Assembly (NCBI GenBank): GCA_034620365.1
Contig: JAQGEQ010000048.1
Coordinates: forward strand, 1,984,001 to 2,048,000
Reading direction: 5' to 3'
Source: Pegea sp. RAD2-039
Lineage: Eukaryota > Chordata > Thaliacea > Salpida > Salpidae
Length of the DNA: 64,000 nt
Shown here: piece by piece, positions 13,501 through 25,800 of the stretch
How the letters are laid out: the number at the start of each line of letters is the position of its first letter
Numbering within the stretch: position 1 is the stretch's first letter
Made by a program: the position numbers and the translations under genes
The notes under the pieces: generated by a model
Database searches by the model: none
Told to the model about the DNA's origin: nothing
Seen by the model: only the letters and a program-made list of their open reading frames with translations

Positions 13501-15400
13501 ATTTAAAGATCAAGTAAAATAGATCTCCACAAAATTGTTTGAAAGTCACCAGAAAGCTTTTCTATAAACATCAAAATAATTTGATCCAAAATAAAATAAA
13601 ATTATTATTCATTTGTAGTAATGAATCTACTAATTAACAGACAAAAAAATTACAAATATTTCAGTCTACATAAATGATAAACAAATATTTCTAATAAGAT
13701 AACTAACCTGGTTTTCGTGACAAGGTAAAACAGGACTTATTAACTTGTTTCTATCCCATAACTCAGTCATTTGTTTTTTCTTTGCATTCAACTCACATTG
13801 CAAGCACTATTGTAAACAATTGCATAATTACAGCTGGCTGATTTTGATTTCCGATTTAACAATTGCATCAAATTAATAAGAATTAGATTTACTTCAAGTG
13901 AACCTCATCACAATATTGTACTGGGTAAAGTTGAATATAAGTTGCCTAGTTTTTTTATATAATTTAAATATTCTAAATTAATAACTTGGCAACGATAAAC
14001 TGTTTTACTAGTTAATAGATTTAACAAATCATTTGCAAATAAAATAAAAGTCGTTTAACGACTTTAAAAAATACTTAGAGGGAATCAAAAGAAATTTGAA
14101 AACGACCTAATACTATCATTTAAAGTTAAAGTGTAGTTCTGTTAAAATGTAATTTTAAAGCATTTTTATAAACCTATAAATCTTCAAATTTAAAATTAAC
14201 TTGTTATAAAATCTGTACCTTATGTTTCTATTTATAAACAATTATATATAAATATGAAAAAATTAATTCTTACCACTTGTGACAATAACGATTTAGTATA
14301 ATGAGGTAATTCATCAAAAAACTCCTCATCATAAGAAACTTCGCTGACGCAAGATTCACCCTTTACTGCATGATCACACTCATAAGGGAGGGACATCTGA
14401 CTCGTGCATCCAGATAATTCTGACGATTGAGTTCCACATTGTCTACTTCTTATGGATTTATCTAACAAATGAATCAGGAGCTACAACAATTTGTTTAAGA
14501 AAACTAATATTAATAAAAAAACATTTTTAGTTTAATAAATGTTCATTATATCTCATATATTGAAAGGCAGAGAAAAAGAAAATAATTCATCAAAACCAAA
14601 AGATATGATTAAGACAATGATAATAAACAGATAATATACCTTGCTTTTTTGAACCCAGGGTACTTAAAGATGAACGGAACTCACTTTCTACATTATTAAA
14701 AGACATTTTATCTCCTCTAGAAGAGCAAGCATCTGTTTAATAGCAATTTATATTTTAAAATTACTTTGCATCAAAATTTATCATAACTTTTTTCAGTAAT
14801 TTATAACAATAAAATCATTTATTCCATAAAAATAAAATCTTTGTGAAAAATGATTATCTGTTTATGTTTTTAAATTATATTTATAATAAAGTATTTAATT
14901 ATTTTTCTATTGTTAGTATACTATTCATTTAATTTCATTTATCATAAAATACATTTTCTTATTAAAATAAAAAATGGTCATTTTATCATATAGTTAGCAA
15001 CAGATTATTCAAAACCAATTATTCAACAAACTTTGATTAAAATCATAATAACTATTAGAATACCTTGACATTTATTTTCTTTTTGAAAACTTTCAGAACC
15101 ACAGTTTCCACTGCAACTATTGATACTTAAGGAGTCAATACTTTTTAATTCTAGATCTGATTGCAAATGATTTGGCTTTAGCTCATGAGAGCTGTTCTTT
15201 TCAATATTATCATCTAAAATCTGATGATCATTAGGTGAAATCATTAAGCTTGTTTTATTTGAAAGTTCAGCTTTATTTTCTTTTTCATAAAATGCATCAC
15301 ACAAACTATCAATATCTGATGCATCAGTTTGTTTTTCATTGTTTTCAAAGTTCAAATTACCAATCCTAAATTGTGAAAAAAATTTTTCGAAAAAACTCAT
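10535..15400 (-). CDS. Synaptotagmin-14/16-like tandem C2 protein
   Basis: Ten exons (15400-15064, 14732-14640, 14461-14274, 13806-13708, 13251-13060, 12466-12308, 12161-12051, 11191-11008, 10953-10838, 10735-10535) chain in phase to 559 residues. The first 270 or so residues are polar, acidic and serine-rich, with no transmembrane helix seen. C2A includes LEARDIPSKDRGGSS, VRLVILPTKKKRFRTKVQ and GLRIRLYGIGK. C2B begins PELLVSLSYTEMTGKL and includes VLKGSHFKNLA, KTSVRKNHPNPVYKESFYF and a C-terminal EMCDSPAG..NRWHAL. These are characteristic of the synaptotagmin-14/16 branch, whose C2 domains do not bind calcium in the usual way and which acts in membrane trafficking. The ATG at 15400 is preceded after one base by an acceptor-like TATAG, so a further 5' exon or trans-splicing is possible. 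Vertebrate members are of similar length. Confidence 0.92.
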
Positions 15401-15413
15401 ACTATAAAAAAAT
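15401..15413 (-). promoter_or_regulatory. Splice-acceptor-like site just before the SYT-like start
   Basis: On the minus strand a run of T and TATAG ends one base before the ATG at 15400. It could accept a spliced leader or a 5' exon. Confidence 0.45.
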
Positions 15414-16840
15414 GTTGATCAAGATTTAACAAGTTAAAATATGATAAATCTCTTTAAAATAAAGCAAATCTGCTTATTTACTACTGAAACTAGAATCTAA
15501 ATAGCTCAATTTATAAAAAAAAATATTTTATAGAAATACAGAATAACTTATTTACAACAAAAAGCTTATCAATTATTCTTGTATATATAATAGTGGTACA
15601 GAAACAAACAGATATAATATTTTAATCACCTATTTTGGTTTGTATCACATTTAGTTTGTATATTTATATATATAAATTTTTAGCTTTCTAATCAAAAAAA
15701 TTGAACCGTATGTTAAAAAACTTTAGTTAAAAACAAAAGAAAAAATATAACACATAACTTAGTAAAAACAATTTAATAAACACACGATGCAAATACTAAA
15801 ACATAAAACTGTCATTTAAAAAGCATAGATTTTTTATCACTATTTACAATCTAGCATCCAATAGTTTACTGTCGAAAGTATATCTTATGTTTTTTTGAAA
15901 ACACAAAATATTTGTCTAAAGTTTCTATCTTGATTACAAATCTAGTATCCAGGCTAGTTTGATATTATCAAATCATATAGCTCCAGCTGTTTTTGAAGTT
16001 GAAATATTCAAACTTTATTAACTCGATGTTCAACATGCACTCTTTGTAGAGTATTTTTTAAATATCAATCAAAAATTTTTAGTAAAAACAAACGGATTAT
16101 GTATTTAAAAAATTAAACATGAAATTATGATATTGTATTAGAAATTTTAAAATGTTTTAAAATTCTTTTAATTTTAAACTATTCATTTTGAGCTAGGCCT
16201 ATAATTACCGCTTTTAGAATACATATATTTTGTATATATTGCATTATATTAGTAATTAAATAATTAAAAACTCAACTTAAAGGCTTCATTAATTACATTT
16301 CGTATAAAAGTAATAAAATGATAGCTTTTATACTTTAGATTTTTTAGACTTTAGTAATACCTATCAACACATCTTCACAAAGTAAAAAGGACATCAAAAA
16401 ATATTTAAAATATGTCTTATACAATTATCGCTTGTAATGCCACGTTCCCAAATATATTTTTCAAATAAAAGTGAATCTCCAATTCAACAAAATTTTCACT
16501 CTTAAAATATAACGTAGTCATTTTCTAGTGATCTTGGTTCCTAAGAGGTTATTTAAAAGCGAAGAGCTCCGGGTTTTTCATAAGCCACAAAAATATAAAA
16601 TATGGAGTTTTATTAAAGTAAAAAAAAGGTATCAAAGTTAGACGAAATAATTTTCTTACATATCAAATTTCAATTTTTATTGATGAATAATATATTAAGC
16701 ATCGAAGTATTTCCAAAATTCGAAAAGAACTTAAAACAAATCGCCACATTTTCAGCTGGTCGCCATCAGGTCTTTCTTTATTTATCTGAACAAACCTTTT
16801 ATCGTCGAATATTACAAAGTATTTCATAATTTTATCTTCT
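15401..16840. other. AT-rich spacer upstream of the synaptotagmin-like gene
   Basis: Holds the upstream region of the synaptotagmin-like gene. No coding exon could be supported here, although an additional 5' exon of that gene, coding or not, may lie in it because the first recognised exon is preceded by a splice-acceptor-like sequence. A small minus-strand open frame at 16663-16869 overlaps the SINE-like insertion and has no family features. Confidence 0.45.
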
Positions 16841-17245
16841 GTCCGTCCCCATAGAGTAGTGCTCATCACACCCGCCTAGCAAGTGAAAGGTCCTGGGCTC
16901 GAGCCCAGGCAGACACAAATATGCGACAGGGAAAAGTTCATACAAACCCCGGGTTGAAGGGTTTTGTTAGTCTAGTTAAAGGCAGCACTTCTAAGAAACG
17001 CAAAAGTTTGAATTTTAAGGAGCAGGAGCCTCGTAAGCAGCTCATCCTTGTACTCAGTGTCGTTATGACAGCTTCTGTAACGCCAGCTGGGCGTAGCTAT
17101 ATCATTCCTTCTGTTCCGTTGCATATCCTTGTTGGCGAAGAGAGTTGAATCCTATCGCAAGGGCTACAGCTGGATATTTATAACTTCTGCCCTGGCTTAA
17201 AGCATGGCCGTTCTGGGCCGACGAAAAGAAAGTAATGTTTTTTTT
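16841..17245 (+). mobile_element. tRNA-derived SINE-like element
   Basis: A block clearly richer in G and C than its surroundings. Its first 74 bases fold like a decayed tRNA. GTCCGTC (16841-16847) pairs with GGCAGAC (16908-16914) with one mismatch and one wobble. The anticodon loop resembles CTAGCAA, that is AGC for alanine. The T arm is an almost perfect CCTGGG/CCCAGG stem around CTCGAG (16892-16909), where a B box would be. About 320 unrelated bases follow and then an eight-T run at 17238-17245, which fits a pol III terminator. Short SINEs have this head-body-tail plan. The variable D arm and anticodon stem argue against a working tRNA. No clear target-site duplication was seen. The 75-codon open frame inside it (16921-17148) is not taken as a gene. 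Confidence 0.65.
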
Positions 17246-18877
17246 CGATCATCCTTTTATAAAGTTTTAGGTTGTCTATTTACTGCGAAAATAAAAAATA
17301 AAAAATGACTCTAACTTAAAGTAACACTCCTTTAAAATAATTAAAACCTTTCTTTACCATAAAACACCTTTCTTTGGAGAACTTTAGTCAGTTATTTTTT
17401 TTAAGAATCCTAATAAAAGCTGAAGTAGATCATATTTGATTTAGTAGTCAGTTACTTATTCTTTTAAAATTCCCAAAATGCTTTTCTATAATCAAATATA
17501 AGCTAAAATGCTGTAAACAAAATATCTCTTATGATGTTTTCAGAAGGGTTTCAAATCCTCAGTATGAAAAATCTTTCTTTGAAAGTTTGGAATCGAACTT
17601 TTTATATCAAAAATATATTCTAAAGTGAAAAAAAATTGTAATACTCAAAATTAGCACCTGAAATTTGTAAAAAAATCCTCAACTAACAACAAGTCACCAA
17701 TAATATTAATGTAGCATGTTGATTATTTTTTATTAAACTTTCTAAATCATTAAATATTTTTGAAGCACTTTTGAATTTAACTTTTTGATTGAAGTTGAAA
17801 AAATATATTATCTTCTTCTCAAGCTAGAATCGAATTCAATTTAGATTTGTATAAAACGTTCTGCCTAAACTCTGGCAGATATTGATGTAATTCTGCGATC
17901 TGATAAGGTTACAAAAGCGAAAATTAATATTTGACTAAATTGAATAAAATTTTTCTCCATAAGAAAGGTTAACGTTTTTATAAAATGAAGAAAATATTAT
18001 ATTTTTGAGTTTAAGTTTCAGAAATTAAATAGAGAGTTCAACGTTTAAACCAACGGTACTGGTCTTAGCACCAAGCCTGTCACATTTTCTGTTACATTTT
18101 TGATATAAAGAATTCAATATTACTTTCAGAAGCTTTTAATTTTCGTCAAATGATTATAAGCAAATGAAATATTGCCTTCAAACACACCTTTTGTAAATTT
18201 ATACTAATTAAAACTTGAAAATGTTGTATTTGTAGATAATGTTTGTTCTAAAACATAAATTTGACTGTTGGAATATCTGCAAAACTCAAAATGATCTGAT
18301 GTCTAAAGAAAATCTTAAACCCCAGGACAAAACTTAATCATATTAAATATTCTTTTAAAACATATTTAACCTTTATTATTAATTAAGGATTTAAGTACTT
18401 AAGGCATCAAATACCAACAAAATCTTTGCTGACTTTTTAGCGTATCTAATTAAATACATTTGTAGTGAAAACATTGTATCTAAGATTAAAACTTCATCTT
18501 TCAACAAACTATGAGATCAGGGATTTTTTTATAATTGTAGTAAATTAATTTGTAAATGATAGTAACCTCAAAAGCAAGAAATTCATTTTCATTATCTAAG
18601 TGTAAAAATTAAAAAAAAGCCTGAAACTTAGTTTAAACTAAATTTAACTCAATGAATAAAAACAGTTTTTTATATTCAAGATGTATTTCAAGATCTACAA
18701 ATTTTTCGAAAACAGCAAAAAAACTTGTCAACAATAAAAGATTTTCTAGAGTAACAACGATTCTATCAAGTTTTAAGAAGTCTAATATTAGTAAAGCATT
18801 TTAGCTAAAAAACCTAACTATAGATTAAATGATTTTGCCATATTCAATTATGTATTTTCATTAAAGATTTTAAGCAG
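17246..18877. other. AT-rich spacer below the giant gene
   Basis: The sequence beyond the 3' end of the giant gene. No open frame of note and no repeat family was recognised. It is full of short A and T runs. Confidence 0.5.
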
Positions 18878-18883
18878 TTTATT
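18878..18883 (-). promoter_or_regulatory. Candidate poly(A) signal of the giant gene
   Basis: AATAAA on the minus strand, 77 bases past the stop codon at 18960-18962. The distance is suitable, but chance hexamers are frequent in this DNA. Confidence 0.4.
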
Positions 18884-18959
18884 ATTTAAGCCATTATTTG
18901 CAGATAATTAGTGTAGCTGTAATTAGAAACTAATAAGGTATAATTGAAAATGATATAAT

Positions 18960-19839
18960 TTAATTTTCTTTGCAGGAAGACGCAATTAATTTTGAAATAA
19001 CTTCAAGCTCAGCTGAAAGTTGACTAAATGATTCAACTATTTGAACATTCTCAACTCCATCACCAGTTGCAATTTTCTGAAGTTCGTCTTGTAGAATACT
19101 TTCACCAATTCCAATGGCAATGACTCTTGAAAACTGCCGTAGAAGTATGGCCTCATCTTCAACTCTATCCTCAGATTGACCTAGCAAAAAAATTTAAGTT
19201 TCATAAGCTAGATTTATTTTAAATTATTATTAGTACCAACTTATTCTTTTGCACACCATACTTAGCCTACTTTTGTGAACTAATACTTACCGTTAGTTAT
19301 TAATAAAGTTACAGATGGTACTTTTCCTCGACTGGGAGTTTTGCTTTTAAGCAAACTTTGACGTGCAAAAGCTAGAGCTTTTCCAATTTGTCTTCCTTTA
19401 TTTTGATCATCATTATTTACAGTGGAAATGCCTGTTTTAGAATAATAGATTTATTTGTACAGGTACAGCTATTGTAATTCACCACACTAATTCGTGTTTG
19501 TTATAACTAAATAAAATAACAAGCAATTTCTTTTAAAAATCGATTTTAATTACCTAATAGTACTTCATTTTTATTTTTATACTTGTTCAAGTCAAACTGT
19601 TCATCAGCATTTGAGTCAAATGTGACCAGTGCAACCTTTTAAAATAACAATGAAAAAAATTAATAATTTTATTTTAATTTGAAATTTGAATTTACTTTGA
19701 CTTTGTTTGGAGCTATCGTGAACGTTCCAACTAAGTTGCTCAAGAAGTCACGAATCGCAGCGAAGTTTCTATCACTTATTGAACTATCAGCGACAAGAAC
19801 TAAGTCTAAGACGCTATTTGGTGGAAAGCACTGGTCAAC
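18960..19839 (-). other. vWA-C domain (exons 149-152), degenerate MIDAS
   Basis: Exons 19839-19696, 19635-19554, 19431-19291 and 19180-18960. It begins [19 protein letters not shown] and continues ISDRNF, keeping D-x-S-x-S. The Thr position is lost: [17 protein letters not shown] has no T-x-T-G. The Asp of the usual LITDG is Asn ([12 protein letters not shown]). Exon structure also differs from vWA-B, being split in four. The chain ends [13 protein letters not shown] and TAA, with no membrane segment or GPI signal after it. Confidence 0.9.
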
Positions 19840-22800
19840 CTTTATATTAGAATAATAGATTTTATTCAGGTTTATTGAATATGATTCTTTTAATCAGCTA
19901 CAATATTTGATTTATTTGACTTTAAAACGTTTTGCAGTTTACTTACTTCACATTGCTTGACTTGATTTACAATAAGGTCAACTTGTGGATTCAGCGAATC
20001 AAACGAATCGATAAACAAAGTATAATTATCGCTAGGTTTACTAGCCACTTCGTGAAGACTGCTAATATCAATTTTTCCAACTCCAACTACATTAATCACA
20101 ATATTTTCGCTCTTAAGCAAATTAGAAGGAGTTATGACATCATCTTGAGCGTTCCCATCAGTGATAAGAACCACCATACGAGCAACACCAGAACGGGCAC
20201 CACGAGACTTCTTAAACATTCTTTCATAGGCATATCTAAGTCCTTTGCCAGTTTGAGTTCCATAACCATCGTATGGAATTGTCTCAACTGCTTTAATGTA
20301 ATCCTCTGACTTATCAAAAGTTTTAAAATCCCATAAGTTGTGAACTTTCCTATTGTATCGAATTGCACTGAACTGTAATCAAATTTTAATAATTGAATTG
20401 TTGTCAAATATATTTTAAAATACATTTTAAAAATTGATAGTTAAAATGTTGACAAATTTGATCTTACTAATGTTTTATCTTTTCCAACATTAAAAGATTT
20501 TATAAGATTTTTCACAAAACTACGCATTAGCACGAAGTTATCGTTGCCAATACTAGATGAGCTATCTAATACAAGAGCAATATCCATCTTCTCATTGACA
20601 CATTTTTCTGTAAAAAAATTAGATAATAGGCAAGTATTAGCAACTATACTGACAAAAGTTTGATTGTAAAATTCTTTAAATTCATTAAAAATGATATTTT
20701 TTTCATTTAATTACATTAACAAAATACTTTCAGTCTATAATTGTGATTTAACTGATAGTGAAAAGTAAAGTTTTAAATAAAACAGAGTAAATTATGAAAT
20801 TTGAGATTTCAGTTTAATAACACGGTATTATTATTATTATTTATTATCTATTTTGCCCTAAGAAATTTTTTAATTTAAATTTTGAAATACTTTAAGGTAC
20901 ATGACTAACCGTGACAAACAGGCGTTTCATCATCCCAGTTGAATGTTCCATCAGGAGATTCTTTGCAAGCTAAAACACTTTTTCCAGATATTTGGTAACC
21001 ATTCGAACAGAAGAACAAGCACTTGGATTCCAAAAAGTTGTCATCCGTACATTCAACGTCACCATTTTCAAAACCGATCTTCTTATAATCAGGAAAGCAT
21101 CCTGAATTAAATATATTCAGTTAAAGATACCTTCTATGTTGAACTACATAAAGTATCAGTGAAAGAAAAGAAAAACTTTACAATCTCTTGAACGATGCGC
21201 GTTTTGTGGAATTATTTTTTTCCATTTCAGTAATTAACTTTTACCAACAGAAATATTTTAGTTTAATTTAAAGTTTTTGCTACCATAAGCTCTTTTGCGT
21301 AACTAGCTTGTATTTGCAGTGTTTGCTAAGATGATTGGATTTAGTTCTTACTTGGACAATCTCGTATGAAGCAGTCTATCGTTTCTGAGTCGGGACCTTC
21401 ACATCCTTGATCTCCAGGATTTCCACCAATACATTCTCGATTTCTAGTTTGTCTACCGTCATCACCACAAGATGTAGAGCAGGGTCCAAACTCAGTCCAG
21501 TCGCCCCAATAAACACACGCCTAGGAAAGTTTAGAATAACATTTTTTAAAGTTTTACACATTCTTTTACTTATGAATTTATCAGGTAATCAATTCGACAA
21601 ATTCAGCAACTTGGTTTTAAATATTTACTTAAACTATACATTATTCAAGAATATTAAAAATAATCTCAGAAACAGTAAATGACCTGTATGAAGCACGGCT
21701 TAGTATTAGTTAGCTCTCCTTCACAACCAAGGTCTCCTGGATTACCATTAACACATGATCTAGTTCTTATTTGTACTCCTGAGTCACATGTTTGACTACA
21801 CCCTGACCATAAAGTCCATGGAGAAAGGAATGGACAGTTCTTAGAACAAAAAATCAGAAAACAAAATTCAAATTTTTCTGACAAGTCTTATTAGAAATTT
21901 AATATTTCTTTGCTAATCAATAAAATTTGTTTGAAAATTGAAAAAAAAATTCTTGATAATTGAAAACACAGACTTCAGAATATTTTACTTTAGACTATAT
22001 ATACATTTCAAGCTAGATGGAAGAAACAGAAAACCTCCAGCAAGCTAAATTAAAACATTGCAAATTAACAACAATAATTATTATTAGCAATTATTTTGAT
22101 TATTATACAACTAACTTGATTGAAAAAAACTAAAACTAACTTGTGTATTGCAGCTTCTATCTTCTACTGGTTGTCCTATGCAGCCTAATTCTCCTACATT
22201 TCCGTATAAGCATTTTCGGCTCCTGAATTGCAGTCCACCGCCGCAGGTAACTGGACAAATATTCCATTCATTCCAATCACTCCACCGAGGACAGGGCTGT
22301 AGAAAAATATTTTAAAATTCTACTTAAAATAAGGAAAAATAGTTTCTTCTTTTACTTTAAGTATACATTGAAATTATTATTTAAGTAATAATTGTTGTGG
22401 TATGTAAACCATTATACTAAAATCTAAATCAAGCTCTATTGTAGAACATATTTTGTGTTTGTAACCTCAACCCTATATTTAAAGCTTAGCTTAAGATACA
22501 CACTTGAAGACTGCAGGGCTGAGTTTCAACCACTGGTCCTTCGCAACCGACATCACCAACGTTTCCATTAACACATTCTCTAGTGTGAGTCTTTTCACCT
22601 CCTTCACAAGAAGCACTACACGGAGACCATGAAGACCAATTTGAAAAGAATGGACAGGGCTTCAATAAGTAATAATTATTTTAGAAAAGAAATAAAAGGT
22701 AGTTAGCAAAATTTATCTACTTATATTTAGTTCAATTTATACCTTGCTGTTGCAAGATCCTTCTTCTATTAAGCTCCCAGTACATCCAATATCACCGGGC

Positions 22801-25800
22801 TGGCCATTAATACATTGTCTAACTCGTAAACGTCTTCCTCCGCCACAAGTCACTTCACAATCTGCCCAAGTTTCCCAGTTTCCCCAAAATGGACATTTCG
22901 GCTAATATTTAAAATATTATGTAGAATTATAATTCTGTTCAAACATTAAAACTTCAAATCAATTTGAAACTTACAAGATCTTCACATTGTTTAATTTCTA
23001 CAACTGCACCTATGCAACCAATATCACCAACATTTCCGTTTAAGCAATATCGTTGACGTGTCTGTTCACCATTACCACAAGTTCTATCACATGGTGACCA
23101 TTCACTCCATTCAATCCATTTTGGACATCTCTAAAATAAAATTGTAATTATCATATTCAGAGAAGAATTTATTCTTATATTCACTAGATGCTACAGTATG
23201 GTTATTGACAAAACAGTTTTTATAGAATAGTTTGCTTAGTCATGGTTTGTTCTTAAGTATTAATGTTATTCATTAATTCAGTCAGTTTTTAGTTTAAAAA
23301 GTACTTTGTTTCAAAAGTTAGAAGAAATCTCTTTTAAGAAACTTAAACTGATTAAACTGTGACATCAACAGCTTCTATTTTCACTTAGCACTTCGGTGAT
23401 AATTCATTAACTTAAACTTACATTTATATTGCACACGTTTGTTTGAATACTTTCTCCAATACAACCAGGATCGCCAGGTTCACCTCCTATGCATTCGCGC
23501 AATCTAGTATGAACACCCTCATCACACGATTTACTGCATTGAGAGTAACTTCCCCAAGGTCCCCAGCTAGCGCAAGCCTTATAAAAAATAAATTGTAATT
23601 TTGCAGAAAAATAAAAGTTGCAAACTCAATTACCATAAGCATGCACGGTTGTCTTTGTTGTCTTTCTCCTTCACAGCCGATATCTCCAATTAAACCTCCA
23701 ATACAAGTTCTGGATCTCACCTCAGAGCCAGTATCACAAGAAGCGGAGCATGATCCGAATTCACTCCAAGTCGACCATGTTGGGCAAGGCTGACATAGAA
23801 AATTCATAAACTCTCATTTTTACTAAAATTTAGTAGTTTAATCTACATTGGTGTTACAAGTATTTGAATCTTGAACAGCTCCAATACAACCATCATCTCC
23901 TGGATTTCCACCAACACATATACGATTTCTTGATTTAACTCCTGTTCCACAAGATGCAGAACAAGGTGTGTACACACTCCACAAAGACCATACAGGACAC
24001 TCCTAGATTAAAATTTATTTACTATAAACCAAAAACAGCTACAAAAGATTGATATATTTGAGTTGATTTTCAACACAACAGATTTATATATTTACTGGAA
24101 TATTGATTTAAGATTAGAATCTAAACAGATGTTCATTAAGCAACAAAACTTACTTGAATATTACAGGCCCGGTAGTTTTCTGCTGACCCAGGACAGTCAT
24201 TAGTAGGACAAATCCTTGTTCTAAGCTGTTTTCCAAGACCACAAGAGACTGAGCAATCTCCAAAATTACTCCAAGGAGACCAGCCAAAACATAGCTAAAT
24301 CAAAAACATAATAATAAGTTAAAGTTGATGTAAGTAACAAGTTTCATACCTGTGTATTGCAAGCTTCACTTTCTGAGTAGTCGCCCAAGCAACCGATTTG
24401 ACCAAAAGTTCCAAACCTGCAACGTCGGGTTCTTGAATGTAATCCACTACCACAAGAGTGAGAACATTCACTCCACTCAACCCATTCTCCCCAGAAAGGA
24501 CAAGGCTGTGAAAATTGAAAACCGCTTAAATAAGTTCTGAAGTAAAATTAATTTCTTCAAGAAGTGATTACTTGACTATTGCAGTTAACAAATTTCGTTG
24601 GTTCTTCTTTACATCCTTCATCACCAACTTCTCCATTGATGCATATTCTTGTACTTATAGAAATTCCTCCACCACAAGTAACTGAACATTCTTCACTGGT
24701 GCCCCATTCTGACCAGTAGGCACAAATCTATTCAAAGTTTTATGTTTTAATTTAATACTAATCTGTAGTTTGTGAAATTAATGAAATTTTTGAATAGGAA
24801 AATTTAGTAGTTAAAATGTTTAATATTATAAATTTAAAAAATATGAGCATGCTAACTTGATTTCTTAACAATTAACTTTTGACATTTGTATGCTTAAGCT
24901 TGTACGAAAAGGTAATTGTAGAATAATAAAAAAAGACCATTAAACTAGGTGCTCAGCCTAGGTCAGCTAAAAATTGATGATCTCTTAATAAACTTAACTA
25001 CCAAACATAAAAATCTATCTATAAGATCTATAATATTACTAAAAAGGACGTTTTTTAAGCAAAATTGAATTTAATTATTCTATTAAACAACTATTTGTGT
25101 TTGACTTACGCTTCCTTGGCATGCAGCTTCTTCTGAAGAAGGCCCAATACAGCCCGCTTCACCAGGTGCACCATTAAGACAAGTTCTTGTATGTGTACGG
25201 ATACCAATACCACATGTAGTAGTACATTGTGACCATTCTCCCCAAGGTAACCACATCGGACAAGGCTGAATATGGAAGTACAAATTTATGGTTTATTTAA
25301 ACTATTTTTTTTGGTTGAAAAACCTGAAGTTTACAGTCTTCACTTTCGTCTAATGAAACTTCGCCACACATTCCATACTCAGAGCAAGATCTGTATCGTA
25401 CTCGTTGTCCTGATCCACATGTTTCAGAGCATTGAGACCATTCTGACCATGGTGAAAGCACAGGGCAGCTCTTAAATAACATTGAAATGGTTAATGTTCA
25501 GTTAATTATCAAATTTTTTTAGATATTATCTTTAAAAAAAAAGAATTTTATTTCTTACCATTATTGATCTAAATAAAGAAATCAATTAAATCAAGAACTC
25601 ACTTGCACGTTACATTGATCAATCAAAACATCAGGTCCTTCGCAACCATCATCACCCACGAAACCATTAACACAAATTCTATTTCTAATTTTAGTGCCTC
25701 CTCCACAGGAGTCTGAGCAGTCAGTCCAGCGACCCCATGAGCTCCACATAGGACACACGTTTTCCTAAAAAAATAAGCCAAAGAGGTAAACCATCTGTAG

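Noticed and set aside
16841..16914. A functional tRNA-Ala gene
   Set aside because: The D arm and anticodon stem are poorly formed and the acceptor stem has a mismatch. The sequence runs on into a SINE-like body.
16921..17148. 75-codon open frame inside the SINE-like element
   Set aside because: It lies wholly within the non-coding body of the element and has no known domain.
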